Shown piece after piece: positions 17,925 to 27,190 of a DNA stretch of 64,000 bases. Location: the NCBI RefSeq assembly GCF_003860585.1, contig NZ_CP034159.1, positions 1-64,000 on the forward strand, read 5' to 3'. Both the position numbers and the translations under genes were made by a program. This DNA is from Kaistella carnis (GTDB taxonomy: Bacteria; Bacteroidota; Bacteroidia; Flavobacteriales; Weeksellaceae). Each line of letters opens with the position of its first letter. Within the stretch, counting starts at the first letter, position 1. The notes beneath the pieces were generated by a model. It was not told the DNA's origin and made no database searches. It worked only from the letters and a program-made list of their open reading frames with translations.

Positions 17925-19307
17925 ATGGCTAAAAAAATAAAACCAAATCTTTCCATCGCTCAAATTATCAACATGAGCATGGGTTTTCTCGGAATTCAAA
18001 TGGCCTTTGGATTACAAAACGGAAACGCAAGTAGAATCCTCGCCAACTTCGGTGCAGATGTTCACGAACTTTCTTGGTTCTGGCTCGTTGCTCCAATCAC
18101 TGGTTTACTCGTACAGCCGATTATCGGACATATGGGCGACAATACGTGGAGTCCACTGGGAAGAAGAAAACCATATTTCTTAATCGGTGCTGTTTTGTGC
18201 GCTGTTGGTCTGGTATTTCTGCCAAATGCCGCTTCAGTTACCGCAATGATGGGCGCAAGTGTTTTACTTTTAGCGGTCATATTCCTGGCGATGATGGATG
18301 CGTCCATTAATGTTGCTATGGAACCTTTCCGAGCTTTGGTGGGAGATATGTTACCGAAACATCAGGGAACTTTAGGATTTGGAGTTCAAACTATTTTAAT
18401 TGGAATTGGTGCAGTGATCGGTTCTGAAATGCCAAACTGGTTAACTAAGTTGGGCGTTTCGAATGTTGCACCGGATGGTTTTGTGGCTGATAATGTGATC
18501 TACGCATTCTACGTTGGTGCTGCAGTTCTGATAATTTCTATCCTTTATACAATCGTTACAACGAAGGAATATTCACCACAGGAATTTGCGGATTTTTCCG
18601 ATGAGGAACCGAGTACAGAAAAGTCGAAGTTTTCAGATATCTTTAAAGATTTCGCCAATATTCCACCATTGATGAAAAAATTAGGAGCCGTACAATTCTT
18701 CTCTTGGTTTGCCTTATTTACGATGTGGGTTTTTACAACAAGTGCTTTGGCAACGCATCATTTCGGACTTTCTCCGCAGGATACAAAATCATTGGAATAT
18801 AATCAAGCCGGAGATTTAACCGGACATTTATTTGGTTTGTATAATTTATTTGCCATTCCATTTGCTTTTCTTTTAACGCCGATAGCGAAGAGAATTGGCA
18901 AAAAACAAACGCATGCTTTGGCTTTATTTTGTGGAGGTTTAGGATTAATTTCAATGTTCTTTATTAAAGATACCAATATGCTTTGGCTGTCGATGATCGG
19001 ATTAGGATTTGCCTGGGCAAGTATTCTCGCAATGCCTTACGCCATGTTGATCGATGCGATTCCGCAAAGAAAAATGGGTGTTTACATGGGGATTTTTAAT
19101 TTCTTTATTGTGATTCCACAAATCATCAATGGAATTTTCGGTGGACCAATTGTAAAAAGTTTATTCGGAAATATGGCCATGGATTATGTGGTAGTTGGCG
19201 GAGTTTGTATGTTGATTGCGTCAGCAGTAACCATATTTTTAATTAAAGGTGAAGGAAAAGAAACGCCACAGGAAATAGAAAATGAAATTAAACAGGTTCA
19301 TTTTTAA
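17925..19307 (+). CDS. SLC45-type MFS sugar/proton symporter
   Basis: Inner membrane transporter of 460 residues with 12 predicted transmembrane segments. It fits the SLC45/glycoside family that carries maltose or sucrose with protons. Diagnostic stretches are FGLQNGNASRILANFGA in the first helix, IGHMGDNTWSPLGRRKPYFLIG for the conserved loop between helices 2 and 3, and MPYAMLIDAIPQRKMGVYMGIFNF in the second half. In this locus it would take up maltose or glucose released by GH97 and GH13. The gene lies 38 bases after the NTF2-like gene. A long hairpin terminator follows at 19396. Confidence 0.9.
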   Translation: MAKKIKPNLSIAQIINMSMGFLGIQMAFGLQNGNASRILANFGADVHELSWFWLVAPITGLLVQPIIGHMGDNTWSPLGRRKPYFLIGAVLCAVGLVFLPNAASVTAMMGASVLLLAVIFLAMMDASINVAMEPFRALVGDMLPKHQGTLGFGVQTILIGIGAVIGSEMPNWLTKLGVSNVAPDGFVADNVIYAFYVGAAVLIISILYTIVTTKEYSPQEFADFSDEEPSTEKSKFSDIFKDFANIPPLMKKLGAVQFFSWFALFTMWVFTTSALATHHFGLSPQDTKSLEYNQAGDLTGHLFGLYNLFAIPFAFLLTPIAKRIGKKQTHALALFCGGLGLISMFFIKDTNMLWLSMIGLGFAWASILAMPYAMLIDAIPQRKMGVYMGIFNFFIVIPQIINGIFGGPIVKSLFGNMAMDYVVVGGVCMLIASAVTIFLIKGEGKETPQEIENEIKQVHF

Positions 19308-19395
19308 ATCTTAAAAAATGAATCGAAAATTTTGATTAATCTTTAACAGTTTTTTTGCTAAATCTGTTCAAGAGATATTTTCAAAAAAGAAATAA

Positions 19396-19440
19396 GAACA
19401 AAGCCGTCTCAGTATTGAGGCGGCTTTGTTCATTTTAATT
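19396..19440 (+). terminator. Long hairpin terminator ending the sus locus
   Basis: A 16-bp stem with a single G-T pair (19396-19411 with 19416-19431, loop GTAT) followed by a T-rich tail (ATTTTAATT). Confidence 0.8.
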
Positions 19441-19501
19441 CTTCCTAAAAGTATTAGTATGCTTCTTATCTTAAATCAATGTTTTTCAATACGTAAGATG
19501 T

Positions 19502-19509
19502 TATTTTTG
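19502..19509 (+). promoter_or_regulatory. -7 box upstream of the pirin gene
   Basis: TATTTTTG, a perfect TAnnTTTG match, 46 bases before the pirin ATG. No clear -33 TTG is seen. Confidence 0.45.
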
Positions 19510-19555
19510 TAGAGTAATTAATGAGTAAATATTTTTAAAATAAAACAGAACAGAT

Positions 19556-20278
19556 ATGAAAACAGTTTATCACAAATCAGATTCTCGTGGATATGCAGAT
19601 CACGGTTGGTTGAAATCTCACCACACTTTTAGTTTCGCGAATTATCATAATCCTGAAAGAATGCACTTCGGAGTTTTACGTGTTCTTAATGATGATCAGG
19701 TTGCTTCAGGAATGGGTTTCGGAACACATCCTCACCGCGATATGGAAATTATTTCAATTCCGTTAGAAGGTGATTTGGAACATAAAGATTCAATCGGTAC
19801 AACGTCCGTGATTCGAAAAGGAGAAATTCAGGTGATGAGTGCCGGAACTGGCGTACAACACAGCGAATACAATAAAAATAAAGACGAACTCGTAAAGTTT
19901 TTGCAGATTTGGATCATTCCAAACAAAATGAATGTGGAACCACGTTACGACCAAATCAGCATTAAAGAAGGTGAGAAGTTAAATGATTTCCAGCAGATTC
20001 TTTCTCCCAATCCGGACGATGAAGGCGTTTGGATTCACCAAAACGCCTGCTTTAATTTAGCAAAATTCGAAAAAGGAAATTCAAAAGAATATAAATTACA
20101 CGATTCTAAGAACGGCGTTTATATTTTCATTTTAAGTGGTTCGGCCAAAGTTGGCGATCAAAATTTAGAAACCCGAGACGGCTTCGGAATTTGGGAAACT
20201 GACGCTTTTACTTTAGAAGCCACAGAAGATTCAGAAATATTATTAATGGAAGTTCCGATGGATTTACCGAGAATGTAA
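19556..20278 (+). CDS. Pirin-family bicupin protein (YhaK/quercetinase-like)
   Basis: Cytoplasmic two-cupin protein of 240 residues, the usual length of bacterial YhaK-type pirins. The N-terminal cupin carries the metal-site motif HPHRDMEIISIPLEGDLEHKDS near residues 60-81 and the adjoining GTGVQHSEYN near 103. These supply the histidines and glutamate for Fe or another metal. The C-terminal cupin (KNGVYIFILSGSAKVG) lacks a full metal site, as usual. Family members show quercetin 2,3-dioxygenase activity in vitro or act as redox sensors; the cellular role here is unknown. It is monocistronic with its own -7 box. Confidence 0.9.
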   Translation: MKTVYHKSDSRGYADHGWLKSHHTFSFANYHNPERMHFGVLRVLNDDQVASGMGFGTHPHRDMEIISIPLEGDLEHKDSIGTTSVIRKGEIQVMSAGTGVQHSEYNKNKDELVKFLQIWIIPNKMNVEPRYDQISIKEGEKLNDFQQILSPNPDDEGVWIHQNACFNLAKFEKGNSKEYKLHDSKNGVYIFILSGSAKVGDQNLETRDGFGIWETDAFTLEATEDSEILLMEVPMDLPRM

Positions 20279-20355
20279 TCATTCATTGAAATAAGATAAA
20301 ATCAAAAAACGGGTTGCAATTAATGCGACTTGTTTTCTTTATTATTTTAAAGATC

Positions 20356-21228
20356 TTATTTCTTTACTAAAGAGTATAATTTCTTTCCGACGCTTACGAT
20401 AGCAAACATTCCTAAACCTGCGATAATTCCGTAAAGAGCATGTTTTGCCATTTCGGTAACGTGCGGTAAAAACCGATGAACCAGTTCGATATTGTGGTCA
20501 AAAATTCCACCGGAAACCAATAACAAAGCAATCGTTCCAATAATTGATAAGGCTTTAATAATGATTGGCAAGGCTTTGACTAAAGATTTTCCCAATAAAT
20601 TAAAAAATCCTTTGTTTTTTGATTTTTCAATAAGTTTATAACCTGCGTCATCCATTCTTACGATCAAGGCTACAATTCCGTAAACTCCCACGGTTGCTAA
20701 AATTGCAACGATGGAAACGGTCATAATTTGTATGGGAAGACTTTTTCCAAGAACTGAACCTAAAGCTATAATTACAATTTCTAAAGACAAAATAAAATCG
20801 GTCGTAATCGCTGATTTCACTTTTGTCTTTTCATCAGCTTCAGCGGTTTCTCCATTTGCAACTTCTTCAATAACTTCTGCGTGCTTCTCCTTTTTATGAA
20901 ACAAATATTCGATGATTTTCTCCACGCCTTCGTAAGCCAGATAGAGTCCGCCCAAAATAAGAATGAACTTGATCGCCGGCGGAAAAATAAACTGCAACAA
21001 AAAGGCAATCGGAATTATAATCAGTTTATTCACAAACGAACCTTTCATAATCGCCCACAAAACTGGCACTTCACGTGAGGACAAAAAGCCTGTCGCTTTC
21101 TCTGCATTTACGGCCAAATCGTCGCCCAATATTCCAGCAGTTTGTTTGGTCGCCACTTTTGAAGCAAGTGCCACATCGTCCATTAAGGCAGCAATATCAT
21201 CCAATACCGCAAAAAATCCTGAAGCCAT
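20356..21228 (-). CDS. DUF808 family inner membrane protein (YedI-like)
   Basis: A 290-residue polytopic membrane protein of the DUF808 family, whose function is unknown. The N-terminal signature is clear: MASGFFAVLDDIAALMDDVALASKVATKQTAGILGDDLAVN, from which GILGDDLAVNA is the most conserved part. About six to seven hydrophobic segments follow, with an acidic loop (HAEVIEEVANGETAEADE) near residues 117-134. It is transcribed divergently from purM with a -7 box 17 bases upstream. Nothing in the surroundings suggests a partner. Confidence 0.88.
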   Translation of the reverse strand: MASGFFAVLDDIAALMDDVALASKVATKQTAGILGDDLAVNAEKATGFLSSREVPVLWAIMKGSFVNKLIIIPIAFLLQFIFPPAIKFILILGGLYLAYEGVEKIIEYLFHKKEKHAEVIEEVANGETAEADEKTKVKSAITTDFILSLEIVIIALGSVLGKSLPIQIMTVSIVAILATVGVYGIVALIVRMDDAGYKLIEKSKNKGFFNLLGKSLVKALPIIIKALSIIGTIALLLVSGGIFDHNIELVHRFLPHVTEMAKHALYGIIAGLGMFAIVSVGKKLYSLVKK

Positions 21229-21244
21229 ACTTTTTTATTTGTCG

Positions 21245-21252
21245 CAAAAATA
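21245..21252 (-). promoter_or_regulatory. -7 box of the DUF808 gene
   Basis: On the minus strand TATTTTTG matches the consensus exactly and lies 17 bases before the ATG. Confidence 0.5.
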
Positions 21253-21388
21253 GAGAATTTCAGTTAATATTTTAATTAATTAATAATCAAGGTCTAAATA
21301 ATCCTTCCAAAATTTGTAGAAAAATTATCATCTATAATTTTAGAATAAGGTTTAAAAATCTTATTTTCGCAAAACTAAATTTTTAAAA

Positions 21389-21463
21389 GTGAAACTGCAT
21401 TTATTACATTCACCAAAAGAAAGATTCCAAGATTTTGGAAATGTAATCGACGCTGAAAAATAA
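21389..21463 (+). CDS. Possible 24-residue peptide or gene remnant before purM
   Basis: GTG-initiated ORF reading VKLHLLHSPKERF and ending NVIDAEK, closed by TAA two bases before a strong terminator. A near-consensus -7 box (TATTTTCG, 21362-21369) precedes it. Its composition looks protein-like, not random AT-rich sequence, so it may be a small gene or the amino end of a lost gene. I do not recognise the sequence. Confidence 0.3.
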   Translation: MKLHLLHSPKERFQDFGNVIDAEK

Positions 21464-21465
21464 AG

Positions 21466-21505
21466 AAAAAGCCGACGGTCAGAATGACTGTCGGCTTTTT
21501 TATTT
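21466..21505. terminator. Bidirectional terminator upstream of purM
   Basis: A 16-bp stem with one G-T pair (21466-21481 with 21485-21500, loop GAA), five A before and a T run after. It stops transcription from the short ORF side before the purM promoter. Confidence 0.85.
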
Positions 21506-21509
21506 AACC

Positions 21510-21517
21510 TAACTTTG
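21510..21517 (+). promoter_or_regulatory. -7 box of the purM promoter
   Basis: TAACTTTG, a perfect match to TAnnTTTG, directly after the terminator and 41 bases before the purM ATG. Confidence 0.5.
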
Positions 21518-21558
21518 AATTATAGAAAAAGAATAAACAGCAGCATTAAAATTTTAAA

Positions 21559-22548
21559 ATGAGCAATACTTATAAATCCGCCGGTGTAGATAAAGAAGAA
21601 GGGTACAAAACCGTAGATAAAATTAAATCTGCCGTCGCAGAAACGCATAATTCAAATGTTTTAAACAATTTGGGAAGTTTCGGTGCTTTCTATGAAATCG
21701 CTGGCTATAAAAATCCCGTTCTCGTAAGTGGAACCGATGGAGTAGGAACCAAACTGAAAGTGGCGTTAGATTCTAAAAAATACGATTCTATCGGTGTTGA
21801 CTGTTTTGCCATGTGCGCCAATGATATTATATGTCACGGTGCGAAACCTTTATTTTTTCTTGATTACCTGGCTTGTGGAAAGTTAGATGCAGATATTGCT
21901 GCAGAAATCGTTATGGGAATGGTGAAAGCCTGTAAAGATAACAATTGTGCACTTATTGGTGGCGAAACTGCCGAAATGCCGGGAATGTATAAACCGGGCG
22001 ATTATGACGTTGCAGGTTTCTGTGTCGGGATCGTAGAAAAAGAGAACATTATCGATGGTTCAAATATTAAAAAAGGATGTAAAATTATTGCAATCCCAAG
22101 TTCCGGATTTCACTCCAATGGTTTTTCACTGGTAAGAAAGATTTTTACTGATTTTAATGAGGAGTTTGAAGGCAAACCTTTATATGAAACTCTTTTGGAA
22201 CCCACCCGTTTATACTATCAGCCGATTCATAAAATTTTGGAAGAAGTTAAACTTTGTGGCATTGCGCATATCACCGGAGGTGGAATTATAGAAAATATCC
22301 CACGTATAATCCCGGAAAATCTATGTGCAAGTATCGACACTTCGAAAATAAAAATTCCTTCGGTTATGCTTGAATTAGAGAAGCGCGGAAATATTGAACG
22401 TTTAGAAATGTACGGAACCTTTAACATGGGCGTCGGAATGGTCGTTGTGATCGATGAGAAACATGCGGAGAAAGTGATGAATTTGGTGAGCGATGCTTAC
22501 GAAATCGGTGAAATTACAGAAGGAACTGAGAAAATTGAATTAATCTAA
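21559..22548 (+). CDS. purM: Phosphoribosylformylglycinamidine cyclo-ligase (AIR synthetase)
   Basis: Cytoplasmic enzyme converting FGAM to AIR with ATP, step five of purine synthesis. The N-terminal domain carries LVSGTDGVGTKLKVALDSKKYDSIGVDCFAMCANDI (residues about 55-90), the ATP-binding face of the PurM fold, followed by LIGGETAEMPGMY near 132. The C-terminal half has AHITGGGIIENIPRIIP and the MGVGMVVVI segment. At 329 residues it is normal. It heads a run of purine genes on the same strand: purN begins 87 bases later. Confidence 0.96.
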   Translation: MSNTYKSAGVDKEEGYKTVDKIKSAVAETHNSNVLNNLGSFGAFYEIAGYKNPVLVSGTDGVGTKLKVALDSKKYDSIGVDCFAMCANDIICHGAKPLFFLDYLACGKLDADIAAEIVMGMVKACKDNNCALIGGETAEMPGMYKPGDYDVAGFCVGIVEKENIIDGSNIKKGCKIIAIPSSGFHSNGFSLVRKIFTDFNEEFEGKPLYETLLEPTRLYYQPIHKILEEVKLCGIAHITGGGIIENIPRIIPENLCASIDTSKIKIPSVMLELEKRGNIERLEMYGTFNMGVGMVVVIDEKHAEKVMNLVSDAYEIGEITEGTEKIELI

Positions 22549-22635
22549 TAAGGTCGCATATTCATTAATGTGCACGTTTCAGTCATACGTTTTATTGTTA
22601 AACGGATACAATGATCAAGGACTATAGTATATAAG

Positions 22636-23211
22636 ATGAAGAATATTGTTGTTTTGGTTTCCGGTGGAGGCACCAACCTACAAAGGATCATAGACTGCAT
22701 TGAAAGCGGAGAAATCCCGAATGCACAAATTTCCCTGGTGGTTGCAGATCGAGAATGTTTTGGGCTGCAGCGTGCTAAAAACAGTAATATTCCGTGCAAG
22801 TTAATTCCAAGAGGTAAAACATTCTCTTCAGAATTACAGAAATTGCTCCAGGAAAATACAGATCTTATCATTTTGGCTGGTTTTTTATCCATTTTAAATA
22901 AAGAATTCTGTGAAACTTTTTCTGGAAAAATTATCAATATTCATCCTTCATTATTACCGAAGTTTGGTGGTAAAGGAATGTGGGGCCATCATGTTCATGA
23001 AGCAGTTTTAGAAGCCGGGGAGAAAAAAAGTGGTGCTACAGTGCATTACGTAACTTCCGGGATTGATGAGGGCGGGATCATTCTTCAGAAATCATTTGAT
23101 ATTTCACTAGATGAAACCTTGATAACTTTAGCTGCAAAAATCCATGAAATTGAATTTGAGATCCTCCCAAAAGCCGTAAATTTAGTGTTAAATAATGATA
23201 AGAAATTATGA
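22636..23211 (+). CDS. purN: Phosphoribosylglycinamide formyltransferase
   Basis: Transfers a formyl group from 10-formyl-THF to GAR, step three of purine synthesis. Seen are the N-terminal phosphate loop VSGGGTNLQRIID (residues 8-20), the formyl-transfer motif NIHPSLLPKFGG with the catalytic N-H pair, and the conserved aspartate in SGIDEGGIILQ. The HPSLLP and DEGG motifs are the signature of folate formyltransferases. The length, 191 residues, is typical. Its stop overlaps the next ATG by four bases (ATGA), indicating translational coupling to an unrelated secreted protein. Confidence 0.95.
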   Translation: MKNIVVLVSGGGTNLQRIIDCIESGEIPNAQISLVVADRECFGLQRAKNSNIPCKLIPRGKTFSSELQKLLQENTDLIILAGFLSILNKEFCETFSGKIINIHPSLLPKFGGKGMWGHHVHEAVLEAGEKKSGATVHYVTSGIDEGGIILQKSFDISLDETLITLAAKIHEIEFEILPKAVNLVLNNDKKL

Positions 23212-24083
23212 AAACACAATTTGCCCTTTTTCTTGTGTTCATTAGCAGTTTTGCCTTTTCACAAGTCCCCGCCGACCTTAAGTTTGATAATAATTTTGTG
23301 AATTCCGAAAACCATTGGGTTGTCATTCCAAATAAAGACGATAAAAAATCCGAATTTAGTTATGGATTTCTCTATTATGATGAGAGTGGAGGTGGTTATT
23401 CTCTGCAACAAACCAATAGTTTTACCTTAGAAAATGGTAAGTTTTTGAAGAAGCCTGCCAACGAGAACGAAAAGAAAGTTGTTCGGCTTAACAATTCTGA
23501 TATTCAGTTTGCACTTTTGTCAGATGCCAGAATTGCCGAAATGAAGTTAGAAAAAGAACCTACATTTTTAAAGGCTTACAATGTGCTAAAAAATGAGGAT
23601 GAAAAAAAACTTGCCAGGGCGAGTTCCATCAACGGTTTAAGAAGACCCGATTTATCGCTTCCGATGCTCCAATCTCTTAAAGCTAAAAGTTACAGTTCGC
23701 CAAAACTTTATTTTGAACTGGCCTATGCAAATAATGCCTTGAAAAAATACGATGACGCGGAGAAAATAATTGATGAAGCCGAAAAAAAAGGTTTTTTCGG
23801 TGAACTTCTTATTAAAGAGAAAATTTATTCCTACGTCCATAATAATAAATTGAAGATTGCAGATGATTTTCTAAAACAGCATCTCTCTGTTTTTAAAAGC
23901 AGTTTATACAAAGAAGAAAGCATCGGAAATATGGTCATTAATTATTATAACGCTAAAGATCTTGTAAAAGCCAAGGAATGGCTTGCGATATATTACCGTG
24001 AATTTCCTCAAGGCGGAAAATATAAAACAGATATCGAAAAGTTAAAAATTGCAGTCGAAAATCCCGCTGCAAAGAAGCAATAA
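23208..24083 (+). CDS. Secreted TPR-like protein of unknown function inside the purine operon
   Basis: A 291-residue protein with a signal peptide (MKTQFALFLVFISS through FSQ). The middle and C-terminal parts form helical pairs that look like degenerate tetratricopeptide repeats: YFELAYANNALKKYDDAEKIIDEAEKKG near residues 165-192, then SVFKSSLYKEESIGNMVINYYNAKDLVKAKEWLAIYY near 225-261. I recognise no catalytic motif. Its ATG overlaps the purN stop (ATGA), and purH starts 43 bases later, so it is cotranscribed with purine enzymes although it is predicted to be exported. The tie to purine metabolism may be only positional. Confidence 0.75.
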   Translation: MKTQFALFLVFISSFAFSQVPADLKFDNNFVNSENHWVVIPNKDDKKSEFSYGFLYYDESGGGYSLQQTNSFTLENGKFLKKPANENEKKVVRLNNSDIQFALLSDARIAEMKLEKEPTFLKAYNVLKNEDEKKLARASSINGLRRPDLSLPMLQSLKAKSYSSPKLYFELAYANNALKKYDDAEKIIDEAEKKGFFGELLIKEKIYSYVHNNKLKIADDFLKQHLSVFKSSLYKEESIGNMVINYYNAKDLVKAKEWLAIYYREFPQGGKYKTDIEKLKIAVENPAAKKQ

Positions 24084-24125
24084 GAAAAGTTATTTAGTCT
24101 AATAAAAAGTAAAAAGAAAGAAAAA

Positions 24126-25643
24126 ATGGCAAAAAAAAGAGCGCTGATCTCAGTGTCTGATAAATCCGGACTTTTGGATTTTGCAAAATTTTTAGAAGCA
24201 AACGGCTACGAATTAATTTCTACAGGAGGAACCTTCAAACATTTAAATGAAGCCGGTTTAAATCCAGTTCAAATCAATGAAGTGACCAATTTTCCTGAAA
24301 TGTTGGATGGTCGCGTAAAAACTTTACATCCAAAAGTACATGGCGGATTGCTAGCGGTCCGTTCAAACGAAGAACACATGAAAACCGTACAGGATCATGA
24401 AATTGGACTGATCGATATGGTGATCGTCAATCTTTATCCATTTTTTGCCCATGCAAATGCAGACATTTCTCTGGATGAAAAGGTGGAGTTCATCGATATT
24501 GGTGGACCTTCAATGTTACGTTCCGGAGCTAAAAATTATCAATCCGTTACAGTAATTACCAATGTCGAAGATTACACTTTGGTTCAAAAAGAGATGGAGG
24601 AATCCGGAAATACAACGCTGGAAACAAGAAAAAAACTTGCCGGTAAAGTATTTAATCTCACATCAGCTTATGATGCGGCCATTTCAAAAATGCTTTTAGA
24701 AGAAGAATATCCGCAGTATTTAAACGCCTCTTATCAAAAAGTCTCGGACCTTAGATATGGTGAGAACCCTCATCAAACAGCAGCGTATTACGTTTCAACT
24801 ACAGAAAACGGCGCCATGAAAGATTTTGATATTTTAGGAGGAAAGGAACTTTCTTTCAATAATCTTCGTGATATGGATTTATGCTGGAAAGTAGTTAATG
24901 AGTTTAAGGACGAAATGGCATGTTGCGCCGTAAAACATTCTACGCCATGTGGTGTTGCAATTGGCACGACCGCTGTAGAAACTTATAAAAAGACTTTCGA
25001 ATGTGATCCGGTTTCCATTTTCGGTGGTATTATCGGAATGAATTTTAAAGTGGATGCAGCCACGGCAGAAGAACTTAATCAAACATTCTTAGAAATTGTC
25101 ATGGCTCCGGATTTTGATGAAGAAGCTTTAGAAATCTTAAGAAAGAAGAAAAATCTAAGAATTATCAAAATTAAAAATCCGGTATCCGATGCGCAGACTT
25201 GGGTGAAGATCGATGGTGGAATGTTGGTTCAGGATAACGATAATCAATTTTCGGAGGACATTAAAACCGTCACGCAAACAAAACCAACAGAAGCGCAGCA
25301 AAAAGCCTTATTATTTGCACAGCGCGTGGTAAAATACGTAAAATCAAATGCGATCGTTGTTTCAAACGGAGTTCAGGCTCTGGGAATTGGCGGTGGTCAG
25401 GTCAATAGAATCTGGGCAACACAACATGCCGTAGAACGGGCGAAGGAGAAATTCAGTGGCGATTTAGTTTTGGCTTCCGATGCATTCTTTCCGTTCCGTG
25501 ATGTGGTTGATTTTTGCGCAAAAGAAGGAATCAAAGCCATCATTCAACCCGGAGGAAGTATGCGCGATGAGGACAGCATAAAAGCAGCCGATGAATATGA
25601 AATTCCAATGTTGCTAACCGGAATGAGACATTTTCTGCATTAA
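24126..25643 (+). CDS. purH: Bifunctional AICAR formyltransferase / IMP cyclohydrolase
   Basis: Performs the last two steps to IMP. The N-terminal IMP cyclohydrolase domain (about 1-195) shows [44 protein letters not shown] and VNLYPFF. The C-terminal formyltransferase domain carries [15 protein letters not shown] (about 206-220), [14 protein letters not shown] with the catalytic K-H pair, and [19 protein letters not shown]. It ends TGMRHFLH, the usual PurH terminus. The length, 505 residues, is standard. It sits in the purM-purN-purH-purD run. Confidence 0.97.
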   Translation: MAKKRALISVSDKSGLLDFAKFLEANGYELISTGGTFKHLNEAGLNPVQINEVTNFPEMLDGRVKTLHPKVHGGLLAVRSNEEHMKTVQDHEIGLIDMVIVNLYPFFAHANADISLDEKVEFIDIGGPSMLRSGAKNYQSVTVITNVEDYTLVQKEMEESGNTTLETRKKLAGKVFNLTSAYDAAISKMLLEEEYPQYLNASYQKVSDLRYGENPHQTAAYYVSTTENGAMKDFDILGGKELSFNNLRDMDLCWKVVNEFKDEMACCAVKHSTPCGVAIGTTAVETYKKTFECDPVSIFGGIIGMNFKVDAATAEELNQTFLEIVMAPDFDEEALEILRKKKNLRIIKIKNPVSDAQTWVKIDGGMLVQDNDNQFSEDIKTVTQTKPTEAQQKALLFAQRVVKYVKSNAIVVSNGVQALGIGGGQVNRIWATQHAVERAKEKFSGDLVLASDAFFPFRDVVDFCAKEGIKAIIQPGGSMRDEDSIKAADEYEIPMLLTGMRHFLH

Positions 25644-25686
25644 TTTTGCATACGTACGTTTTCAGCTAAATTTTTTAGCCCTAAAT

Positions 25687-25716
25687 TTGAAATACACTTT
25701 CAAATTAGTAATTTTG
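25687..25716 (+). promoter_or_regulatory. Promoter of purD
   Basis: TTG at 25687-25689, a 19-base spacer and TAATTTTG at 25709-25716, both boxes matching the Bacteroidota consensus, 27 bases before the purD ATG. Confidence 0.6.
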
Positions 25717-25742
25717 TAGAATTCAATAACAATCAAATAAGT

Positions 25743-26981
25743 ATGAAAATATTAATCGTAGGAAACGGCGCCAGAGAATCGGCGATCGCTATGAAGCTGA
25801 AAAGCGACAATAGAATAACCAAAATGTATTTCGCCAAAGGCAATGCAAGTACCGATTCATTGGGTCAGAATGTATATGATGATTCCGTAGAAGGACTGCG
25901 TGATTTTGCCATTAAAGAAAGAATCGATCTTACGATTGTAGGTCCGGAAGCACCTTTGGTAGATGGTATTGTCGATGAATTTAAAAAACATAATCTTAAG
26001 ATTTTCGGTCCGAGAAAGAGAACCGCTGAATTAGAAGGAAGTAAAGCTTTCTCTAAAAAATTCATGCAGACTCATAATATCAAAACTGCGAATGCCGTCG
26101 TTTTCGATGCATATCAGGAAGCCATTGATTATGTAAGAAGTCAGGAATTCCCTTTGGTTATTAAGGCCAGCGGATTGGCAGGTGGAAAAGGAGTAGTTAT
26201 TGCAGACGACTTGGAAGAAGCCGAAGCGACCATTCACCGTTTCATGATCGAACGGGTTTTCGGCGATGCTGGAATTCAGCTCGTTATTGAAGAATATTTG
26301 AGAGGTTTCGAGACTTCAATCATCGCATTTTCAAACGGGGAGAAATTGTTCCCATGCATTCCGGTGAAAGATTATAAAAAAGCGGGAAGTGGCGATACAG
26401 GACCAAATACGGGGGGAATGGGAAGTGTTGCTCCAAGTCCTGAATTTACAGCAGAACACCAGAAAGATTTTGAAGAAAATATTCTGAAGCCAACTTTAGA
26501 AGGACTTCAGGCGTATAATATCCGTTTCAAAGGATTTATATTTTTCGGTTTAATGGTGACTGCGAACGGAACTTATCTCCTGGAATACAATATGAGACTC
26601 GGAGATCCTGAAACTCAGGTGATCATGGCTTTGATGGAAAATATTCTGTTTGATGTCATCATGGATTGTCTGGAAGGAAACGATATCGACCTTAAATTCA
26701 GTGATAAAAAAGCCGTGTGTTTGGTCATGTGTTCAGGCGGATATCCAAGACAGATCGAAACAGGATTTGAAATTAGAAATACAGAAAAAGTACACCAAAG
26801 TCAGGTGTTATTTGCAGGAGCTAAAATGAGAGGCGATCGTATTTACACCAGCGGTGGACGCGTTTTAAGTTTGGTTGCAACCGGCGATTCTTATGAGGAA
26901 GCAAGCAAGAAAGTGTATGAAGACGCCCGCGTTATTCATTACGATTACGAATATTACAGAGAAGATATCGGGAAATTTTAA
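25743..26981 (+). CDS. purD: Phosphoribosylamine-glycine ligase (GAR synthetase)
   Basis: ATP-grasp enzyme joining glycine to phosphoribosylamine, step two of purine synthesis. The N-terminus LIVGNGARESAIAMKL matches the PurD G-x-G-x-RE/H loop; canonical enzymes have REH where this has RES. The ATP-grasp lid VIKASGLAGGKGVVIADDLEEA lies near 140-160. The metal- and glycine-binding region includes DTGPNTGGMGSVAPSP and LLEYNMRLGDPETQV, where N rather than the more usual E/N-V-R-F form is seen. Length is 412. It has its own promoter besides possible read-through from purH, and a terminator follows. Confidence 0.95.
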   Translation: MKILIVGNGARESAIAMKLKSDNRITKMYFAKGNASTDSLGQNVYDDSVEGLRDFAIKERIDLTIVGPEAPLVDGIVDEFKKHNLKIFGPRKRTAELEGSKAFSKKFMQTHNIKTANAVVFDAYQEAIDYVRSQEFPLVIKASGLAGGKGVVIADDLEEAEATIHRFMIERVFGDAGIQLVIEEYLRGFETSIIAFSNGEKLFPCIPVKDYKKAGSGDTGPNTGGMGSVAPSPEFTAEHQKDFEENILKPTLEGLQAYNIRFKGFIFFGLMVTANGTYLLEYNMRLGDPETQVIMALMENILFDVIMDCLEGNDIDLKFSDKKAVCLVMCSGGYPRQIETGFEIRNTEKVHQSQVLFAGAKMRGDRIYTSGGRVLSLVATGDSYEEASKKVYEDARVIHYDYEYYREDIGKF

Positions 26982-26986
26982 ATAGA

Positions 26987-27012
26987 AGGCGTGGTTTTTC
27001 CACGTCTTTTTT
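26987..27012 (+). terminator. purD terminator
   Basis: An 8-bp stem with one G-T pair (AGGCGTGG with CCACGTCT, loop of five T) followed by a T run, starting six bases after the purD stop. Confidence 0.8.
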
Positions 27013-27027
27013 AGTTACCTCTTTTCT

Positions 27028-27128
27028 GGGAGCCGGGAACCTGCTCTACGTTACAATTCCTCATTTCGGCGCTCGCTTCGCTCGCGCCTCATTCCGGGAT
27101 TTTCACTGCGATCAGGGCTAGGGATTTG
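27028..27128. repeat. GC-rich extragenic repeat-like element between purD and guaA
   Basis: About 100 bases markedly richer in G and C than the surroundings, with the compact hairpin GGCGC...GCGCC (27068-27088) built on CGCTTCGCTCGCGCC. It resembles an extragenic element I recall as recurring in Chryseobacterium-group genomes, often near terminators. Only one copy is in this window, so its repeat status rests on memory and not on an internal comparison. Confidence 0.45.
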
Positions 27129-27190
27129 GCTTTTTAATTAATTTATTTTTTAATACGGATTAAACATTCATTATCAAACATTCAACATAT

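Larger units (their letters stand above)
21229..21558. other. Intergenic region between the DUF808 gene and purM
   Basis: A 330-base gap. It holds the DUF808 -7 box, a 24-codon GTG-started ORF (21389-21463), a strong bidirectional terminator (21466-21505) and the purM -7 box. The rest is AT-rich with no visible gene. Confidence 0.6.
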
